This document shows positions 25,676-33,112 of a DNA stretch of 46,526 nucleotides, piece by piece. Numbering within the stretch: the first letter of the stretch is position 1; each line of letters opens with the position of its first letter. The stretch spans positions 1 to 46,526 of the forward strand of contig CABUXT010000017.1 in NCBI GenBank assembly GCA_902495705.1, read 5' to 3'. This DNA comes from an uncultured cyanobacterium. GTDB taxonomy: Bacteria > Cyanobacteriota > Vampirovibrionia > Gastranaerophilales > Gastranaerophilaceae. The notes beneath the pieces were generated by a model. The model ran no database searches, was not told where the DNA came from, and saw only the letters and a program-made list of their open reading frames with translations. The position numbers and the translations under genes were made by a program.

Positions 25676-26215
25676 ATAGCTAACGATAATAGGTCATCCA
25701 GAGACAGAGATAAAACAATAATGAATGAACGTATTCGTTCAAAAGAAGTAAGATTAATTGATGATAAAGGAACAAATCATGGTATTGTTCCGACTTCAAA
25801 AGCTTTGCAAATGGCAGAAGAAGCTGATTTGGATTTGGTGTTAATCAGTCCTAACCAAGCACCACCGGTAGCAAAGATTTTGGATTATGGTAAATATAAA
25901 TACGAATTAGCTAAAAAAGCTAAAGAGGCTAAGAAAAAACAACACGTAGTTGAAATTAAAGAAGTAAAAGTTCGTTATAAAATTGATGTTCATGACTACG
26001 AAGTTAGAATCAAAAGTGTTAGAAAATTTATTTCACAAGGTAACAAGGTTAAAATCGTTGTAATGTTGAGAGGTCGTGAAATGCAACACTCAAATCTTGC
26101 ATTTGAACTTGCTAACAGATTTCTTGCAGATTTGGCAAATGACCCATTACAAGTGGAAAAGAAACCTCAATTGGAAGGTAGAAATGTTACATTGTACCTA
26201 GCACCTCAATCGTAA
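25676..26215 (+). CDS. Translation initiation factor IF-3, AUA start codon
   Basis: A 179-residue IF-3 with the N-terminal domain (MNERIRSKEVRLIDDKG, then APPVAKILDYGKYKYE), a lysine-rich linker and the C-terminal domain (EIKEVKVRYKIDVHDYEVRI, VVMLRGREMQH, LEGRNVTLYLAP). IF-3 binds the 30S subunit and enforces start-codon fidelity. The first canonical start (ATG 25721) would remove 15 residues normally present before the NERIR motif and has no Shine-Dalgarno. In the same frame, ATA at 25676 lies 8 bases after AGGAG. Non-canonical AUU/AUC/AUA starts on infC are known and allow autorepression. It is followed by a terminator; rpmI and rplT are absent. Confidence 0.9.
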   Translation: MANDNRSSRDRDKTIMNERIRSKEVRLIDDKGTNHGIVPTSKALQMAEEADLDLVLISPNQAPPVAKILDYGKYKYELAKKAKEAKKKQHVVEIKEVKVRYKIDVHDYEVRIKSVRKFISQGNKVKIVVMLRGREMQHSNLAFELANRFLADLANDPLQVEKKPQLEGRNVTLYLAPQS

Positions 26216-26246
26216 GGTTGTAGAGGGTTATATAAGATTACGATGG

Positions 26247-26275
26247 AGCGAACGCATAAGCGTTCGCTTTCTCGT
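26247..26275 (+). terminator. Rho-independent terminator after infC
   Basis: Perfect 9-bp stem AGCGAACGC (26247-26255) / GCGTTCGCT (26260-26268) with a 4-base loop and a T-rich tail. Confidence 0.8.
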
Positions 26276-26320
26276 TTGTATTGATATATGAATGAATCAA
26301 TTTTTCGCGCGTAAGTCATT

Positions 26321-26388
26321 GTCACCCTGAACTTGTTTCAGGGTCTTAAATATTACAAATTAACCATAAGACTAATATGTTTTATTAG
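26321..26388 (+). repeat. R1 half-element
   Basis: It begins GTCACCCTGAACTTGTTTCA and keeps the left end and AT-rich middle (ending ACTAATATGTTTTATTAG) of the R1 element. The right inverted end is missing and is replaced directly by an R2 unit. Confidence 0.7.
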
Positions 26389-26414
26389 TAGGTTGGCATT
26401 GTTATGCTGACAAA
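26388..26414 (-). repeat. R2 palindromic repeat, diverged copy
   Basis: On the minus strand it reads TTGTCAGCATAACAATGCC followed by AACCTAC. This differs by about four positions from the R2 copy at 32730-32755. It abuts the R1 half-element. Confidence 0.6.
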
Positions 26415-26439
26415 TTTTTTAATTTTTAACAACTTCCTA

Positions 26440-26467
26440 TTGACTTTGAATATTCAGCACATATAAT
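26440..26467 (+). promoter_or_regulatory. Promoter of tRNA-Phe
   Basis: TTGACT (26440-26445), 16-base spacer, TATAAT (26462-26467). The predicted start is about 30 bases before the mature tRNA. Confidence 0.7.
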
Positions 26468-26505
26468 AAAAAACGTAGCCGATATCGGTTATGAAAACTG
26501 AATAA

Positions 26506-26581
26506 GCCGCAATAGCTCAGTTGGTAGAGCAAGGGACTGAAAATCCCTGTGTCCTTGGTTCAATTCCGAGTTGCGGCACCA
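26506..26581 (+). tRNA. tRNA-Phe(GAA), CCA encoded
   Basis: A 76-base cloverleaf. The acceptor stem is GCCGCAA/TTGCGGC, the D arm includes AGCTCAGTTGGTAGAGC, the anticodon stem is AGGGA/TCCCT with loop CTGAAAA (anticodon GAA at 26539-26541), and the T arm contains GGTTCAATTCC. The discriminator A is followed by an encoded CCA. It stands alone with its own promoter and terminator. Confidence 0.97.
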
Positions 26582-26585
26582 TTTA

Positions 26586-26613
26586 AAAAAAGAGTCGAAA
26601 GACTCTTTTTTTA
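26586..26613 (+). terminator. Terminator after tRNA-Phe
   Basis: Stem AAAAAGAGTC (26587-26596) / GACTCTTTTT (26601-26610) with a GAAA loop and a long T tract. Confidence 0.85.
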
Positions 26614-26645
26614 TTAGAAAATATCGAGTCAAAATCAATTACATT

Positions 26646-26689
26646 CCGAGCCTCTCACCAAAACAATTCACTGGATTGTTTTGGCTCGG
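26646..26689. repeat. R3 large hairpin
   Basis: Nested stems CCGAG/CTCGG and CCAAAACAAT/ATTGTTTTGG (26658-26667 with 26675-26684) with loop TCACTGG and a one-sided 7-base bulge. A related but shorter dyad (CCAAACAATTTACTGG with TTGG) lies at 32796-32819. It is probably another palindromic intergenic repeat; a structured RNA is the alternative. Confidence 0.5.
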
Positions 26690-26758
26690 CAGAGTGGCAC
26701 CATAAAAAAGTTAGGCTATTTGTTTATTATAAAATATAATAGAATAGGAGAATAATTT

Positions 26759-27298
26759 ATGAAAAAAGTTGTAATAATATCTACAAGTTTAAGGAATAAT
26801 GCTAATTCCGAAATCTTAGCAAAAGAGTTTGAACGTGGCGCAAAAGATGGAGGTCATGAGGTTGAATTTATTTCTTTAAAAGATAAAAATATACAATTTT
26901 GCAAGGGTTGTTTAGCATGTCAAAAGTTAGGTAGATGCGTTATTGATGATGACGCTAATACTATAACTGCAACAATGAAAGATGCTAATGTTATCGTTTG
27001 GGCAACTCCAATTTATTACTATGAAATGTCTGGTCAAATGAAAGTAATGATTGATAGAGCAAATTCATTATATGCAACAGGCAAAAACTTTAATGAAGTT
27101 TATGTTATTACAACTTCAGCAGAGGGTTTAAAAGGTATTTCTCAAACAGTGCTAAATGGTGTTAATGGTTGGATAGCTTGTTTTCCTGATACAGAATTAA
27201 AAGGTTGTTTGGAAGCCGGTGGCTTAGAGAATGTAAATGAAGTATTGAATAGAAAAGACTTATTAGAACAAGCATATAATATGGGCAAAAATATTTAA
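26759..27298 (+). CDS. NAD(P)H-dependent FMN reductase-like flavodoxin-fold oxidoreductase
   Basis: This 179-residue protein has the FMN_red/iron-sulfur-flavoprotein-type fold. A first strand and FMN phosphate loop (IISTSLRNNANSE) are followed by the cysteine-containing FCKGCLACQKLGRCVIDDDA and the FMN-binding ATPIYYYEMSGQMKVMIDR. Members reduce FMN, quinones or nitro compounds with NAD(P)H; the exact substrate cannot be told. The three clustered Cys could be redox active or bind a cluster, but the CX2CX3-4C spacing is incomplete for a firm call. The ATG follows AGGAG, and a hairpin terminator lies downstream. Confidence 0.8.
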   Translation: MKKVVIISTSLRNNANSEILAKEFERGAKDGGHEVEFISLKDKNIQFCKGCLACQKLGRCVIDDDANTITATMKDANVIVWATPIYYYEMSGQMKVMIDRANSLYATGKNFNEVYVITTSAEGLKGISQTVLNGVNGWIACFPDTELKGCLEAGGLENVNEVLNRKDLLEQAYNMGKNI

Positions 27299-27333
27299 TT
27301 AAAGATTTCATCTTTGAGAAATTTTTAAGCATT

Positions 27334-27362
27334 AAAAAAGAGCCTTAAAAAGGCTCTTTTAA
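27334..27362. terminator. Bidirectional terminator between the reductase and the 27726 gene
   Basis: Stem AAAAGAGCC (27336-27344) / GGCTCTTTT (27352-27360) between two convergent genes, with A and T flanks usable on either strand. Confidence 0.75.
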
Positions 27363-27375
27363 TGATTTTGAAATT

Positions 27376-27726
27376 TTATTTTATCGCTTTTTCTAATGCA
27401 CTGATGAAATTGTCCATAATTTGTGGATTAGCCAAGTCGCATGATTTGATAAATTCGCCAAATACAGAAACTCCTTTTTTCGCATTTTTTTGAAGTTCCA
27501 TCATTGTTTCTTTGAAAAATTTAGCATGTTCAAGTTCGTTTGTGCTACGGAATCCTTTACCGCCTACAATTTCTTTTCCTTTTAATAAAAGTACGTCACA
27601 AGATTTGTCGTTTGTCATTAAATATGCATCAGTCTCATTTTTTAGAGGTATTTTGGTAACAAGCTGTCCTGTTTTTGCTGCGTAGTTTCTAATACTTGGG
27701 TTTATGTCTGCTGCTATTGGGTCCAT
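27376..27726 (-). CDS. Small soluble protein of unknown function
   Basis: A 116-residue protein, MDPIAADINPSIRNYAAKTG then a beta-rich half and a helical C-terminal half (KFFKETMMELQKNAKKGV). There is no signal peptide, membrane helix or catalytic motif. TAGGAG lies 6-7 bases before the ATG, supporting the start. TAGCAAAATTTAAAAT (27790-27775) is upstream, part of a motif shared with other unassigned genes. It is convergent with the reductase and divergent from the calpain-like gene. Confidence 0.7.
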   Translation of the reverse strand: MDPIAADINPSIRNYAAKTGQLVTKIPLKNETDAYLMTNDKSCDVLLLKGKEIVGGKGFRSTNELEHAKFFKETMMELQKNAKKGVSVFGEFIKSCDLANPQIMDNFISALEKAIK

Positions 27727-27901
27727 TTTATTCTCCTATTATATTTTATTCTACATTTAACTAAAAATCCCTGAATTTTAAATTTTGCTAGTTTGTTTTT
27801 ATAAGTTTTTGATATAAAGATTTGTAACAAAAAGTATAAGCACTGAAATCCTGTTATTTATATCTTTTTTATATATATACGTAATAAGAAGAGGTATAAT
27901 T

Positions 27902-30499
27902 ATGGTTGATTCGGTCGGAAAGCAGAATGTAAATATTAGTATTAAAGGTTCAAAAGCGAAACTTAATACCAAGAGTTTGAATGGAACTCTTATAACAAAA
28001 GATACTCCAATTTTTATGAAAAAATACGATAAAAATGGAGATGGTATTATTACAAATAAGGAAGCGGAAGCTATGCTTGCCGATTTGAAGAAAGCTGCAG
28101 GAAATAATACTTTGTCTGCAAGAGAATTTGAAAAAGCCGGTTTTGGCGACAAGTCAGAATTTGAAAAATTAACAAATTCTGCAGATACAAAAGGCAAAAC
28201 TACTGTACAAAACGGTGATGTTACAACAACTGTAATTAAAAATGAGGACGGTTCTTTTAGCAGAGTTACTCATAATTCAAAAAACGGAATTTCCGTAGCA
28301 AGTAATTTTGACTCAAACGGACGTATAATTTCTCAAAATATGAAAAATCCTTCAGGTTCAACAAATGTTGCTTATAGTTATGATAAAGCCGGTAATTTAA
28401 TTGGAACCGAGGAAGTCAAAAAAGATGCAAAATCTCAAGTTACACAACGTACAAAAGAAACTTTCTCTTATGATGAATATGGGCATAAAATTGGTAAAAA
28501 GAGAAATGTTTATGCCGCAAATGGAAAATTAGCGACATCTACTGCTATCAAGTACGAAAATGATGCTGCAGGTAATCCTGTCAAAATTACAGGTGCGACT
28601 ACTAATGCTGCAGGTAAAGTGACTGCAAAAAGTGTTGAAACAAGACAATATACAAATGGTAAATTGACATCTTCAAAGTTATTAGCAAGTACAACTAACG
28701 GTTCTTCTGTAACTACTAAGACTTATGCGGCTGATGGAAAAACTTTAACCTATGCAGTTAATGATACTAAAAATAAAGATGGTTCCACTGCTCACACAGA
28801 ACAGACTTTTAACAAGTATGGAAAAACCGTAACTCATCATAATATTCAAAAAGCAAAAACCGGAGATGTTGTTTCCGATATCACAACAAAATTTGAATAT
28901 GCGGCTGATGGAAAAACTCCTAAAAAAGAAACTAAAATCGGAACTAAAGAAAATAAACCGTTTAATCAAGTTAGCAATTTTGACGATAAAGGAAATTTGC
29001 AAAGTATTGATTCTTCTTTTTACCAACGAGGTGCAAAAGTTGAAGAGCATTATGAGGGTCCAAATTTAAAGAATAGAAAGGGCTTGGTTCCCTCAAAACA
29101 AATTGTTTATAACAAAGATGGTTCTGTAAAAGAAGTTACCATAAATAAATTTGATAAAGACGGTGTATTAATCGGTTCTGAAATTCAAGATAAAAATGGT
29201 AAAACTATTTCAACACATGACTTTACAACGGTTGATGGTAATTTTGATACCTCATATCAAAAAGGTCGTGGGGACTGTTATCTGTTGGCAGGGTTAAATT
29301 CATTAAGAGAATCCAGTCAAGGACAAGAAGATTTGAAAAAGATTATCACAACCGGAAAAGACCCAAAAACCGGAGAAACTACATATACAGTAACTTTCCC
29401 TGGTGCTAAGAAAGTTCGCGAGCAACTTTTGGCTGCAGGTGTTCCTGAAAAGGATATCAACATTAAAGAGTCTTATACTTATACAGAATCTCAACTCCAT
29501 GAAAAAGCTAAATTAGCTGGTCCAAAATATTCTGTAGGAGACAAAGATGTATTGTTGTTAGAGGTTTCTTATGAGCAATATCGTACAGATGCAAAAAATG
29601 ATAAAGCTGATTTGAAAAAAGCAAAACCGAATATGACAGATGAGCAAATTGATACAACTTTGCATACCAGAGGTATGAATAAAAGAGATGTAAATGACAA
29701 TTTACGAACAGGTCAAGGCGGAGATGCTGTCTTTATGTTGACTGGTCGTGAGCCTCAAGAATTTCGACGAACAAGTGTAGCTAATTCTACTGATAATGCT
29801 GTTTGCAGTATTGATTCAAACTTAAATATGTCCGTTGTTGGCGGTTTCAAGGTTGATAGCAAACAAAGTCAACAAATGGACTCAATGTTTAATAAAATAG
29901 AACAAGATTGTAAAGATGGAAAACTTGACACTTATTCTGCTACAGTTGGTTTTAATGTAAGTTCACAAACTGTTAATGGTAAAGTCATTGCTGGTGGCGG
30001 ACATGCATTTTTTATTTCTAAGGTTGTTGGTGACAAAGTTTATCTTCGCAATCCTTGGGACCCAACTAAAGAAATTGTTATGACAAGGGATGAAGTGAAA
30101 AAAGCGGCAACGAGTGTTTCTCTTACTCCTTTAAATTCAGGAACTTCTGGCAATACTGCAAATGTTGGTGGGAATGGCGGTTCTACTTCTACTGTTAGTG
30201 GCAATGGTGCAGGAAACAGCGGAGGTAATAGCACATCACCTGTTGGTGGACACAGTGCACCTGTTGCAGGACAATCCTTTAAAGTTCCTGCAGGAAAGGG
30301 GTATCGAACTTTGTTAGCTGATGCATTAACCGAACAAGGAATTGACCCGACTCCTGAAAATATAGAAAAGGCAAGCAAACAATTTAAAGCGGCAAATAAA
30401 GGAGCTGTTCAAACTTACAAAGGCTCTAATGCAAAATATAGAGGAAATGAATTCTTGTATCAAGATGCCGTTGTTGTTATTCCTAAATTTCATGTATAA
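27902..30499 (+). CDS. Calpain-like cysteine protease with EF-hand loop and YD/RHS-like repeats
   Basis: An 865-residue protein. Residues 43-54 form a perfect EF-hand calcium loop (DKNGDGIITNKE). About residues 80-440 are YD/RHS- or MORN-like beta repeats (YSYDKAGNLIG, FSYDEYGHKIG, SNFDDKGNL). A C2 calpain-like protease domain follows, with Gln453 and Cys459 in QKGRGDCYLLAGLNSL, His701 in GGGHAFF and Asn717 in RNPWDP, so all catalytic residues are present. A Gly/Ser/Thr linker (about 740-790) leads to a LysM-like C-terminal module (SFKVPAGKGYRTLLADAL to VVVIPKF). There is no signal peptide; the start MVDSVGKQNVNISIKG recalls the short leaders of neighbouring genes. GAGG precedes the ATG. A secreted or surface-acting effector is possible but unproven. 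Confidence 0.8.
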   Translation: MVDSVGKQNVNISIKGSKAKLNTKSLNGTLITKDTPIFMKKYDKNGDGIITNKEAEAMLADLKKAAGNNTLSAREFEKAGFGDKSEFEKLTNSADTKGKTTVQNGDVTTTVIKNEDGSFSRVTHNSKNGISVASNFDSNGRIISQNMKNPSGSTNVAYSYDKAGNLIGTEEVKKDAKSQVTQRTKETFSYDEYGHKIGKKRNVYAANGKLATSTAIKYENDAAGNPVKITGATTNAAGKVTAKSVETRQYTNGKLTSSKLLASTTNGSSVTTKTYAADGKTLTYAVNDTKNKDGSTAHTEQTFNKYGKTVTHHNIQKAKTGDVVSDITTKFEYAADGKTPKKETKIGTKENKPFNQVSNFDDKGNLQSIDSSFYQRGAKVEEHYEGPNLKNRKGLVPSKQIVYNKDGSVKEVTINKFDKDGVLIGSEIQDKNGKTISTHDFTTVDGNFDTSYQKGRGDCYLLAGLNSLRESSQGQEDLKKIITTGKDPKTGETTYTVTFPGAKKVREQLLAAGVPEKDINIKESYTYTESQLHEKAKLAGPKYSVGDKDVLLLEVSYEQYRTDAKNDKADLKKAKPNMTDEQIDTTLHTRGMNKRDVNDNLRTGQGGDAVFMLTGREPQEFRRTSVANSTDNAVCSIDSNLNMSVVGGFKVDSKQSQQMDSMFNKIEQDCKDGKLDTYSATVGFNVSSQTVNGKVIAGGGHAFFISKVVGDKVYLRNPWDPTKEIVMTRDEVKKAATSVSLTPLNSGTSGNTANVGGNGGSTSTVSGNGAGNSGGNSTSPVGGHSAPVAGQSFKVPAGKGYRTLLADALTEQGIDPTPENIEKASKQFKAANKGAVQTYKGSNAKYRGNEFLYQDAVVVIPKFHV

Positions 30500-30511
30500 G
30501 AAGTAATTATA

Positions 30512-30582
30512 AATGTAATATTTTCCATAGCAAAAAATATTTTTACAAGTATTATATATACTATGGAAAATAATATTACATT
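30512..30582 (+). promoter_or_regulatory. Long inverted repeat covering the start of the 30563 gene
   Basis: The arm AATGTAATATTTTCCATAG (30512-30530) is the reverse complement of the start region CTATGG...ATTACATT (30561-30582) apart from three extra bases in the second arm. The ATG lies within the second arm. In a read-through transcript from the protease gene it would lock the start codon in a hairpin. A TATTAT box (30550-30555) in the loop could give an unstructured leaderless mRNA. Confidence 0.55.
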
Positions 30583-31111
30583 TGGTGCCAGGTACGATTT
30601 ATCCGACAAGGCAAGGCTGTTTTCTCGCTCTCAAAGGCGCGAGATAAAAAGATTAGTTAGCAAACTTGGCGATGATGATGTCGTTTGTATCGGCACTCGC
30701 AAATATAAAACAAAACTTTTCCCATCAGATGATAAGATAACTATGCATGAAGCAAGGTTGGACTACATGATTGATGATGAAAAACATTATCATCGCGTAG
30801 ACGAAAAACATTTGATGGGGTCATTTTTTATAAATATTCCTGAAAAAGTGCGCAAAGCAAGGGTTAAAGATGAATCATTCAGAATGATAAAATCTGTTCT
30901 GTCAAAGTTGCAGCCATCTAAAAAGAATCATATTTCAGAAGAGCATTTTGAAAAAATGAATCGATTAGATGAAATGCATAAGATGAAAATTGATGTACGT
31001 CAGTGGAGCAGGCTCAATAAAACTTATGACAGAGATTCGCTTTTATCAAGGCTCCGTGACCGCATTTATGAAATGAAAGATTTGTATACCTATATCAGCA
31101 ATAGTTTTTAA
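30563..31111 (+). CDS. Basic protein of unknown function with N-terminal NITFGA motif
   Basis: A 182-residue, highly charged, mainly helical protein. The N terminus MENNITFGARYDL shares the short I-T-F-G-A type motif with other unassigned proteins here. It has no transmembrane segment, signal peptide or catalytic motif. The C-terminal third (MHKMKIDVRQWSRLNKTYDR) is helical. There is no Shine-Dalgarno; a TATTAT box lies 7 bases upstream and TAGCAAAAAATATTTTT at 30528. The start codon sits in a long inverted repeat. trpS follows but has its own promoter. Confidence 0.7.
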   Translation: MENNITFGARYDLSDKARLFSRSQRREIKRLVSKLGDDDVVCIGTRKYKTKLFPSDDKITMHEARLDYMIDDEKHYHRVDEKHLMGSFFINIPEKVRKARVKDESFRMIKSVLSKLQPSKKNHISEEHFEKMNRLDEMHKMKIDVRQWSRLNKTYDRDSLLSRLRDRIYEMKDLYTYISNSF

Positions 31112-31127
31112 TTAACTCAAATCTTTC

Positions 31128-31157
31128 TTGACAAAGGCTTTCCATCTATTAGATAAT
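31128..31157 (+). promoter_or_regulatory. trpS promoter
   Basis: TTGACA (31128-31133), 18-base spacer, GATAAT (31152-31157); TAGATA at 31150-31155 with a 16-base spacer is the alternative. Confidence 0.55.
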
Positions 31158-31189
31158 AGAATTTGTGAAAGGTTAGGTAGGAAAAGATT

Positions 31190-32239
31190 ATGGGAAAAGT
31201 TATATTAACAGGTGACAGACCAACCGGTAGGCTTCATATCGGACATTATGTAGGTTCTTTGCGCGAACGTGTTGCAATTCAAAATTTGGGTGATTATGAC
31301 AAAATTTTTATTATGATTGCTGATGCTCAAGCTTTGACTGATAATGCCGAAAATCCGCAAAAAGTGCGCGATAATATCATTGAAGTTGCGCTTGATTATT
31401 TGGCTTGCGGAATTGACCCTGCAAAATCAACTATTCTCATTCAATCAATGATTCCTGAATTAACCGAGTTGGCTTTTTACTATATGAATTTGGTTACAGT
31501 TTCTCGTGCTCAAAGAAATCCGACCGTTAAAACCGAAATCAAAATGAGAAACTTTGAGGCAAATATTCCGATGGGATTTTTGGCTTATCCGATTAGCCAA
31601 TCTGCTGATATTACAGCATTTGGAGCAAATACTGTTCCTGCCGGCGAAGACCAAAAACCTATGATTGAACAGTGTCGTGAAATTGTTCACAAGTTCAACA
31701 CTTTGTATGGTGAAACTCTGGTTGAACCAAATATTGTATTGCCTCAAAACAGTGCTTGTTTGCGTCTTCCTGGAACAGATGGTAAGGCTAAGATGAGTAA
31801 ATCTTTAGGTAATTGTATTTATTTGTCAGATGAACCTGAGGACATCAAAAAGAAAATTATGTCTATGTTCACCGACCCTAACCATTTGAGAATTGAAGAC
31901 CCGGGAGAAACCGAAAATAATCCAGTATTTATTTATCTTGATGCATTTTGCAGGGATGAACATTTTGCAGAATTTTTGCCAGAATACAAAAATCTTGATG
32001 AATTAAAAGCTCACTATCAACGTGGCGGTTTGGGTGATGTTAAGGTTAAAAAATTCCTAAATAACGTTATTCAAAAAGAATTAGAACCAATTAGAACTCG
32101 TCGCAAAATGTGGGAACAACGTATTCCTGAAGTTTATGAAATTTTGAAAAAAGGAACTGCAGAGGCTCGCGAAGTTGCTGCAAAAACAATGCATGATGTT
32201 CGCGCTGCTATGAAAATCAATTACTTTGAAGGTATGTAG
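31190..32239 (+). CDS. Tryptophan-tRNA ligase
   Basis: A 349-residue class I synthetase. The HIGH motif is His16-Ile-Gly-His19 in RPTGRLHIGHYVGSL and the KMSKS loop is in GKAKMSKSLGN near residue 200. Length and motifs fit the short bacterial TrpRS. It charges tRNA-Trp. The ATG follows GGTAGGAAAAG. The upstream TTGACA promoter and the following small gene suggest a one- or two-gene transcript. Confidence 0.95.
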   Translation: MGKVILTGDRPTGRLHIGHYVGSLRERVAIQNLGDYDKIFIMIADAQALTDNAENPQKVRDNIIEVALDYLACGIDPAKSTILIQSMIPELTELAFYYMNLVTVSRAQRNPTVKTEIKMRNFEANIPMGFLAYPISQSADITAFGANTVPAGEDQKPMIEQCREIVHKFNTLYGETLVEPNIVLPQNSACLRLPGTDGKAKMSKSLGNCIYLSDEPEDIKKKIMSMFTDPNHLRIEDPGETENNPVFIYLDAFCRDEHFAEFLPEYKNLDELKAHYQRGGLGDVKVKKFLNNVIQKELEPIRTRRKMWEQRIPEVYEILKKGTAEAREVAAKTMHDVRAAMKINYFEGM

Positions 32240-32287
32240 ATTTTCAAATTCTAGCAAAAATATTTTTTCACGAACTTTTGTATAACT

Positions 32288-32704
32288 ATGGAAGTTTCAA
32301 GTTCAAAACAAATAGCGTTTAAAGCTCGAATATCAGAACCTGTAATGAGAAAAATCAATTCTCAATTAAAGGTTGCCGGTTCTATTGCGAAAACCAAAAG
32401 TCTTGTCCAAGAGCAACTTGATAATATATCAAATTGGGGCAGCCCTGATACGGAGCTTGTGTTAGCAAAAAATCGCCTTGGAAAAATCGGACTAGGCGTG
32501 AGAAAGCCTTTAGGTTGTGGGCTTGCTGGAACTTGGGCTATTGAAAATTTGAAGGGCAGAACTATTTTGACAAATATTTTGAATTTGCATGACTCGCATG
32601 TTGTTGCAACAGAAAATACGATAGATTATTTGTTTAAAAAGTATGGTTTTTCCGTGTTCAAAAATTCTATTGTGGAGAATAAAAAATTTAAGATTCTAGT
32701 TTAA
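32288..32704 (+). CDS. Small protein of unknown function with N-terminal QIAFKA motif
   Basis: A 138-residue soluble protein starting MEVSSSKQIAFKARISEP, another example of the short polar leader ending in A/S-F-G/K/T-A. The body is mixed, with a Gly-rich hydrophobic patch (GCGLAGTWAIENL) but no convincing membrane helix. The upstream sequence (TAGCAAAAATATTTTTT at 32252 then GTATAACTATGG) aligns with that of the 30563 gene, so the two promoters look related. No Shine-Dalgarno is visible. Confidence 0.65.
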   Translation: MEVSSSKQIAFKARISEPVMRKINSQLKVAGSIAKTKSLVQEQLDNISNWGSPDTELVLAKNRLGKIGLGVRKPLGCGLAGTWAIENLKGRTILTNILNLHDSHVVATENTIDYLFKKYGFSVFKNSIVENKKFKILV

Positions 32705-32729
32705 AAGAAATTTTACCACAAAAAATTTG

Positions 32730-32755
32730 TTGTCGGCATAGCAATGCCGACCTAC
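32730..32755 (+). repeat. R2 palindromic repeat
   Basis: Perfect stem GTCGGCAT (32732-32739) / ATGCCGAC (32744-32751), then CTAC. A diverged copy lies at 26388-26414 in the opposite orientation, and the flanking AAAAATTTG is also shared. Confidence 0.6.
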
Positions 32756-32840
32756 GAAAATAAATGGGGGTGACATTCTGAAAGGACTAAAAATCCAAAC
32801 AATTTACTGGGCTTGGATTTTATCCGAATCTGTCAATTTT

Positions 32841-33032
32841 GTCACCCTGAACTTGTTTCAGGGTCTCAAATATAACAAATTTTGCATTTGACTAATATGT
32901 TAAATTAGAGATTCCGAAACACCGAGTAGGAACAGAATATTACGTTTCGCTTTAGCTCAACTCATATTCTAGTCAGTTCAGCATGACTAAAATCAAATGG
33001 ATAGATTCTGAATCAAGTTCAGAATGACATAG
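32841..33032. repeat. R1 element with nested 53-bp insertion and an extra right end
   Basis: Left end GTCACCCTGAACTTGTTTCA (from 32841), AT-rich middle, then GATTCCGAAACA interrupted at 32922-32974 by the 53-bp insert, followed by AGTTCAGCATGAC. A second right-end unit (GATTCTGAATCAAGTTCAGA) follows at 33004-33032. Confidence 0.8.
32922..32974 (+). mobile_element. 53-bp nested insert, copy 1
   Basis: Begins CCGAGTAGGAACAGAATATT and ends CTCATATTCTAGTC. Identical base for base to 44710-44762 and to the reverse complement of 43502-43554. It carries inner inverted arms AGAATAT/ATATTCT. No coding capacity. Confidence 0.75.
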
Positions 33033-33112
33033 ACCTTTTTGTATTGTTTGAGAAAAACTAGCTAGTAGGGTGGGCAACACGAAGTGTCCCACATCAAAGT
33101 TTAAAACATATC

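Larger units (their letters stand above)
32705..33112. other. 408-base gene-free region built of palindromic repeats
   Basis: No coding frame with initiation signals is seen. From left to right it holds an R2 unit, an R3-like dyad, a full R1 element with the nested 53-bp insertion, and a GTGGG...CCCAC hairpin at about 33072-33094. It separates convergent gene ends. Confidence 0.6.

Noticed and set aside
25721..26215. infC beginning at the first ATG
   Set aside because: This start lacks a Shine-Dalgarno and removes the normal N-terminal segment, while ATA at 25676 follows AGGAG in frame.
26646..26705. Possible degenerate tRNA ending in GGCACCAT after tRNA-Phe
   Set aside because: No anticodon or D arm can be formed. 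The sequence is better explained by a hairpin repeat.
27799..28197. 132-codon minus-strand frame at the 5' end of the calpain-like gene
   Set aside because: It overlaps a long gene with strong domain evidence and a good ribosome binding site, and its product shows no motif.
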